Assembly: GCF_000177675.1 (NCBI RefSeq)
Contig: NZ_ADGX01000037.1
Location: 1 to 64,000 of the forward strand
Length of the DNA: 64,000 nucleotides
Source of the DNA: Parafrankia sp. EUN1f
Lineage (GTDB): Bacteria > Actinomycetota > Actinomycetes > Frankiales > Frankiaceae
Direction of reading: 5' to 3'
Positions 62,878 to 64,000 of this stretch are shown here, piece by piece. Below the pieces are notes generated by a model. It was given only the letters and a program-made list of their open reading frames with translations. It had not been told where the DNA came from and made no database searches. Position 1 is the stretch's first letter. Every line of letters begins with the position of its first letter. A program made the position numbers and the translations under genes.

Positions 62878-64000
62878 TCACGCACCGGTGCCGAAGTTCT
62901 CGACCCAGTAGGTGCCGTAGTCACCACCGGTCGCGTACCCGACCCCGATCTGGGTGAGCTCGCAGTCCACGATGTTCGCCCGGTGCTCCGGGCTGGCCAT
63001 CCAGTCGGCGACCACGGCTGCCGGGGCCCGCTGACCGGCCGCGATGTTCTCTGCCGCGACCGAGAAGTCGTAGCCGGCAGCCGTGATCCGGTCGAACGGT
63101 GACTTCCCGTCCAACCCGGTGTGGCTGAAGTAGTTGTGGCTCGCCATGTCGTCACTGTGGGCCTGCGCCGAGGCACTCAGGCGGGAGTCGATCGCCAGCG
63201 GCAGGCATCCGACCGCGACGCGCTGATCATTGGTGAGCGCGATGACCTGCGCGATGAGCGCGGCACTGTTGTCAGCGGCAGTGCCGGAGGCGGTAGCCAC
63301 GGCGGCGGCGGGCTCGGTGCCCGCGGCGGTAGCCGTGCCGGCGGCAGGCGTGGTGCCGGCAGCGGCACCGGTGCTGCTGCCGGTGGCCGTGCCGGCGCCT
63401 GAGCCGGGGGCTGTGCCTGAGTCGGCGGATGTGCCGGCGGCGGGCTCGGCGCCGGAGGCGGATGCGGAAGGCTGCTGAGCCGGCGCTGGTTCCGGCCGGG
63501 ATGCAGCCGTACCGCTGTCCGGACCGGACTGCGCGGAGCCGGCGGGTCCGGCGCCGGGGGCCGGGTCCGGCTCAGCGACCGTTGCCGGGCCGTTGGCCGT
63601 CGGGGGGCTACCGGGCAGCTCCGGCCCACCCGCGGCGGCCTGGTCGGCGGCAACCGGTCGCCTACCGACCTGCCCGGACTCCCCGTTCTTCCCGGACTCG
63701 ACGTCGGCCGATCCGTCGGCGTCGGTGCCGGTCGCACCGGACGCAGTTCGTCCAGGCTGGCCGCCGTTCGGCCGGGTGCCACCGGGTTGCGCCGGACTGC
63801 CAGGTTGCGCTGGGCTGCCGCCGGGCTCGGAGCTCCCCCTGGCGTCATCGTCCGTGACCTCATGGATCTCGCCGTCACCACGGCTGACGACAACGGGGTG
63901 CGCGGGCGCCCGCGCCGACGGCGCAGTCGCCGCCCGTCTCGTCGTCGGTGGGTCCGCCGTGCGGCGTGCGTCCGCCGGACGCGGAGCTGCCCTGGGGATC
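62878..64000 (-). CDS. CAP-domain (SCP-like) protein with long disordered stalk, partial
   Basis: The minus-strand frame is open from the right edge of the window to a stop at 62878; the start lies outside. At least 373 residues are visible. The C-terminal 130 form a bacterial CAP domain: VIALTNDQRVAVGCLPLAID, AQAHSDDMASHNYFSHTGLD, GYDFSVAAENIAAG, MASPEHRANIVDCELTQIGV, YWVENFG. The N-terminal 230 are Ala/Gly/Pro/Ser/Thr-rich and disordered, with SGPQAPSG-type repeats. Such proteins are exported and often wall-associated. The GTG at 63300 is not the likely start, since coding composition continues unbroken upstream. Confidence 0.85.
   Translation of the reverse strand, partial: IPRAAPRPADARRTADPPTTRRAATAPSARAPAHPVVVSRGDGEIHEVTDDDARGSSEPGGSPAQPGSPAQPGGTRPNGGQPGRTASGATGTDADGSADVESGKNGESGQVGRRPVAADQAAAGGPELPGSPPTANGPATVAEPDPAPGAGPAGSAQSGPDSGTAASRPEPAPAQQPSASASGAEPAAGTSADSGTAPGSGAGTATGSSTGAAAGTTPAAGTATAAGTEPAAAVATASGTAADNSAALIAQVIALTNDQRVAVGCLPLAIDSRLSASAQAHSDDMASHNYFSHTGLDGKSPFDRITAAGYDFSVAAENIAAGQRAPAAVVADWMASPEHRANIVDCELTQIGVGYATGGDYGTYWVENFGTGA

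Overview
The window is high-GC actinobacterial DNA. Three things point to Frankia or a close relative: HspR/HAIR-controlled chaperone genes, GTG/TTG starts with purine-rich ribosome sites, and a pSAM2-type integrative conjugative element. The genus is an inference from gene content, not something the sequence proves. No tool was run; all families are recognised by eye from motifs.

Left flank (1-3.7 kb): the start of a secreted glycine-rich repeat protein that runs off the window, a decayed membrane-protein gene, tandem repeats, an O-methyltransferase and a divergent LysR regulator.

Integrated element (about 3.67-22.85 kb): an actinomycete integrative and conjugative element (AICE) bounded by 59-bp direct repeats that copy the 3' part of a tRNA-Ser(UGA) gene. 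The right end holds the backbone. On the minus strand lie an excisionase-like gene, a small unknown gene and a DnaB-like/DUF3987-type replication helicase, followed after a gap by a small gene and an FtsK/TraB-type transfer ATPase. On the plus strand an XRE regulator overlaps the integrase gene. The integrase is broken by two frameshifts, one of them an exact 5-bp duplication. A CTAG-rich repeat cluster beside the transfer gene is a candidate transfer-origin site. The left end is a patchwork of cargo and debris: an IS5-like remnant, a DUF732-like lipoprotein, a pentapeptide-repeat membrane protein, an XRE-GNAT pair with a 21-bp palindromic operator candidate, an HD-domain protein, a broken serine recombinase, a secreted protein, and an ECF sigma factor with a frameshifted CU044_5270-like partner. 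An inverted, diverged copy of the element's own rep 3' end shows that two related elements have been mixed.

Chromosomal core (22.9-64 kb): after the intact tRNA-Ser come a FUSC-like transporter, an ABC exporter pair, a luciferase-like F420 oxidoreductase, an intergenic cluster of phased DnaA-box-like sequences, a class II glutamine amidotransferase, a membrane Ser/Thr kinase, a cold-shock protein, dcd, a beta-phosphoglucomutase/GH65 phosphorylase pair, tRNA-Gly(CCC), a heterodisulfide-reductase-like Fe-S membrane protein and a NERD-domain protein. The stress operon dnaK-grpE-dnaJ-hspR follows, then clpB; both promoters carry HAIR operators for HspR. Next are psuG, a lipoprotein, an MMPL transporter with a His/Asp-rich tail, a PH-domain membrane protein pair, an orphan cGAS/DncV-like nucleotidyltransferase, a GNAT protein, an SDR/epimerase and a CAP-domain protein that runs off the right edge.

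Two dispersed palindromic repeat families occur in the intergenic regions. One is a 36-bp element present three times, with outer arms that change together and stay complementary. The window contains no rRNA and no CRISPR array.
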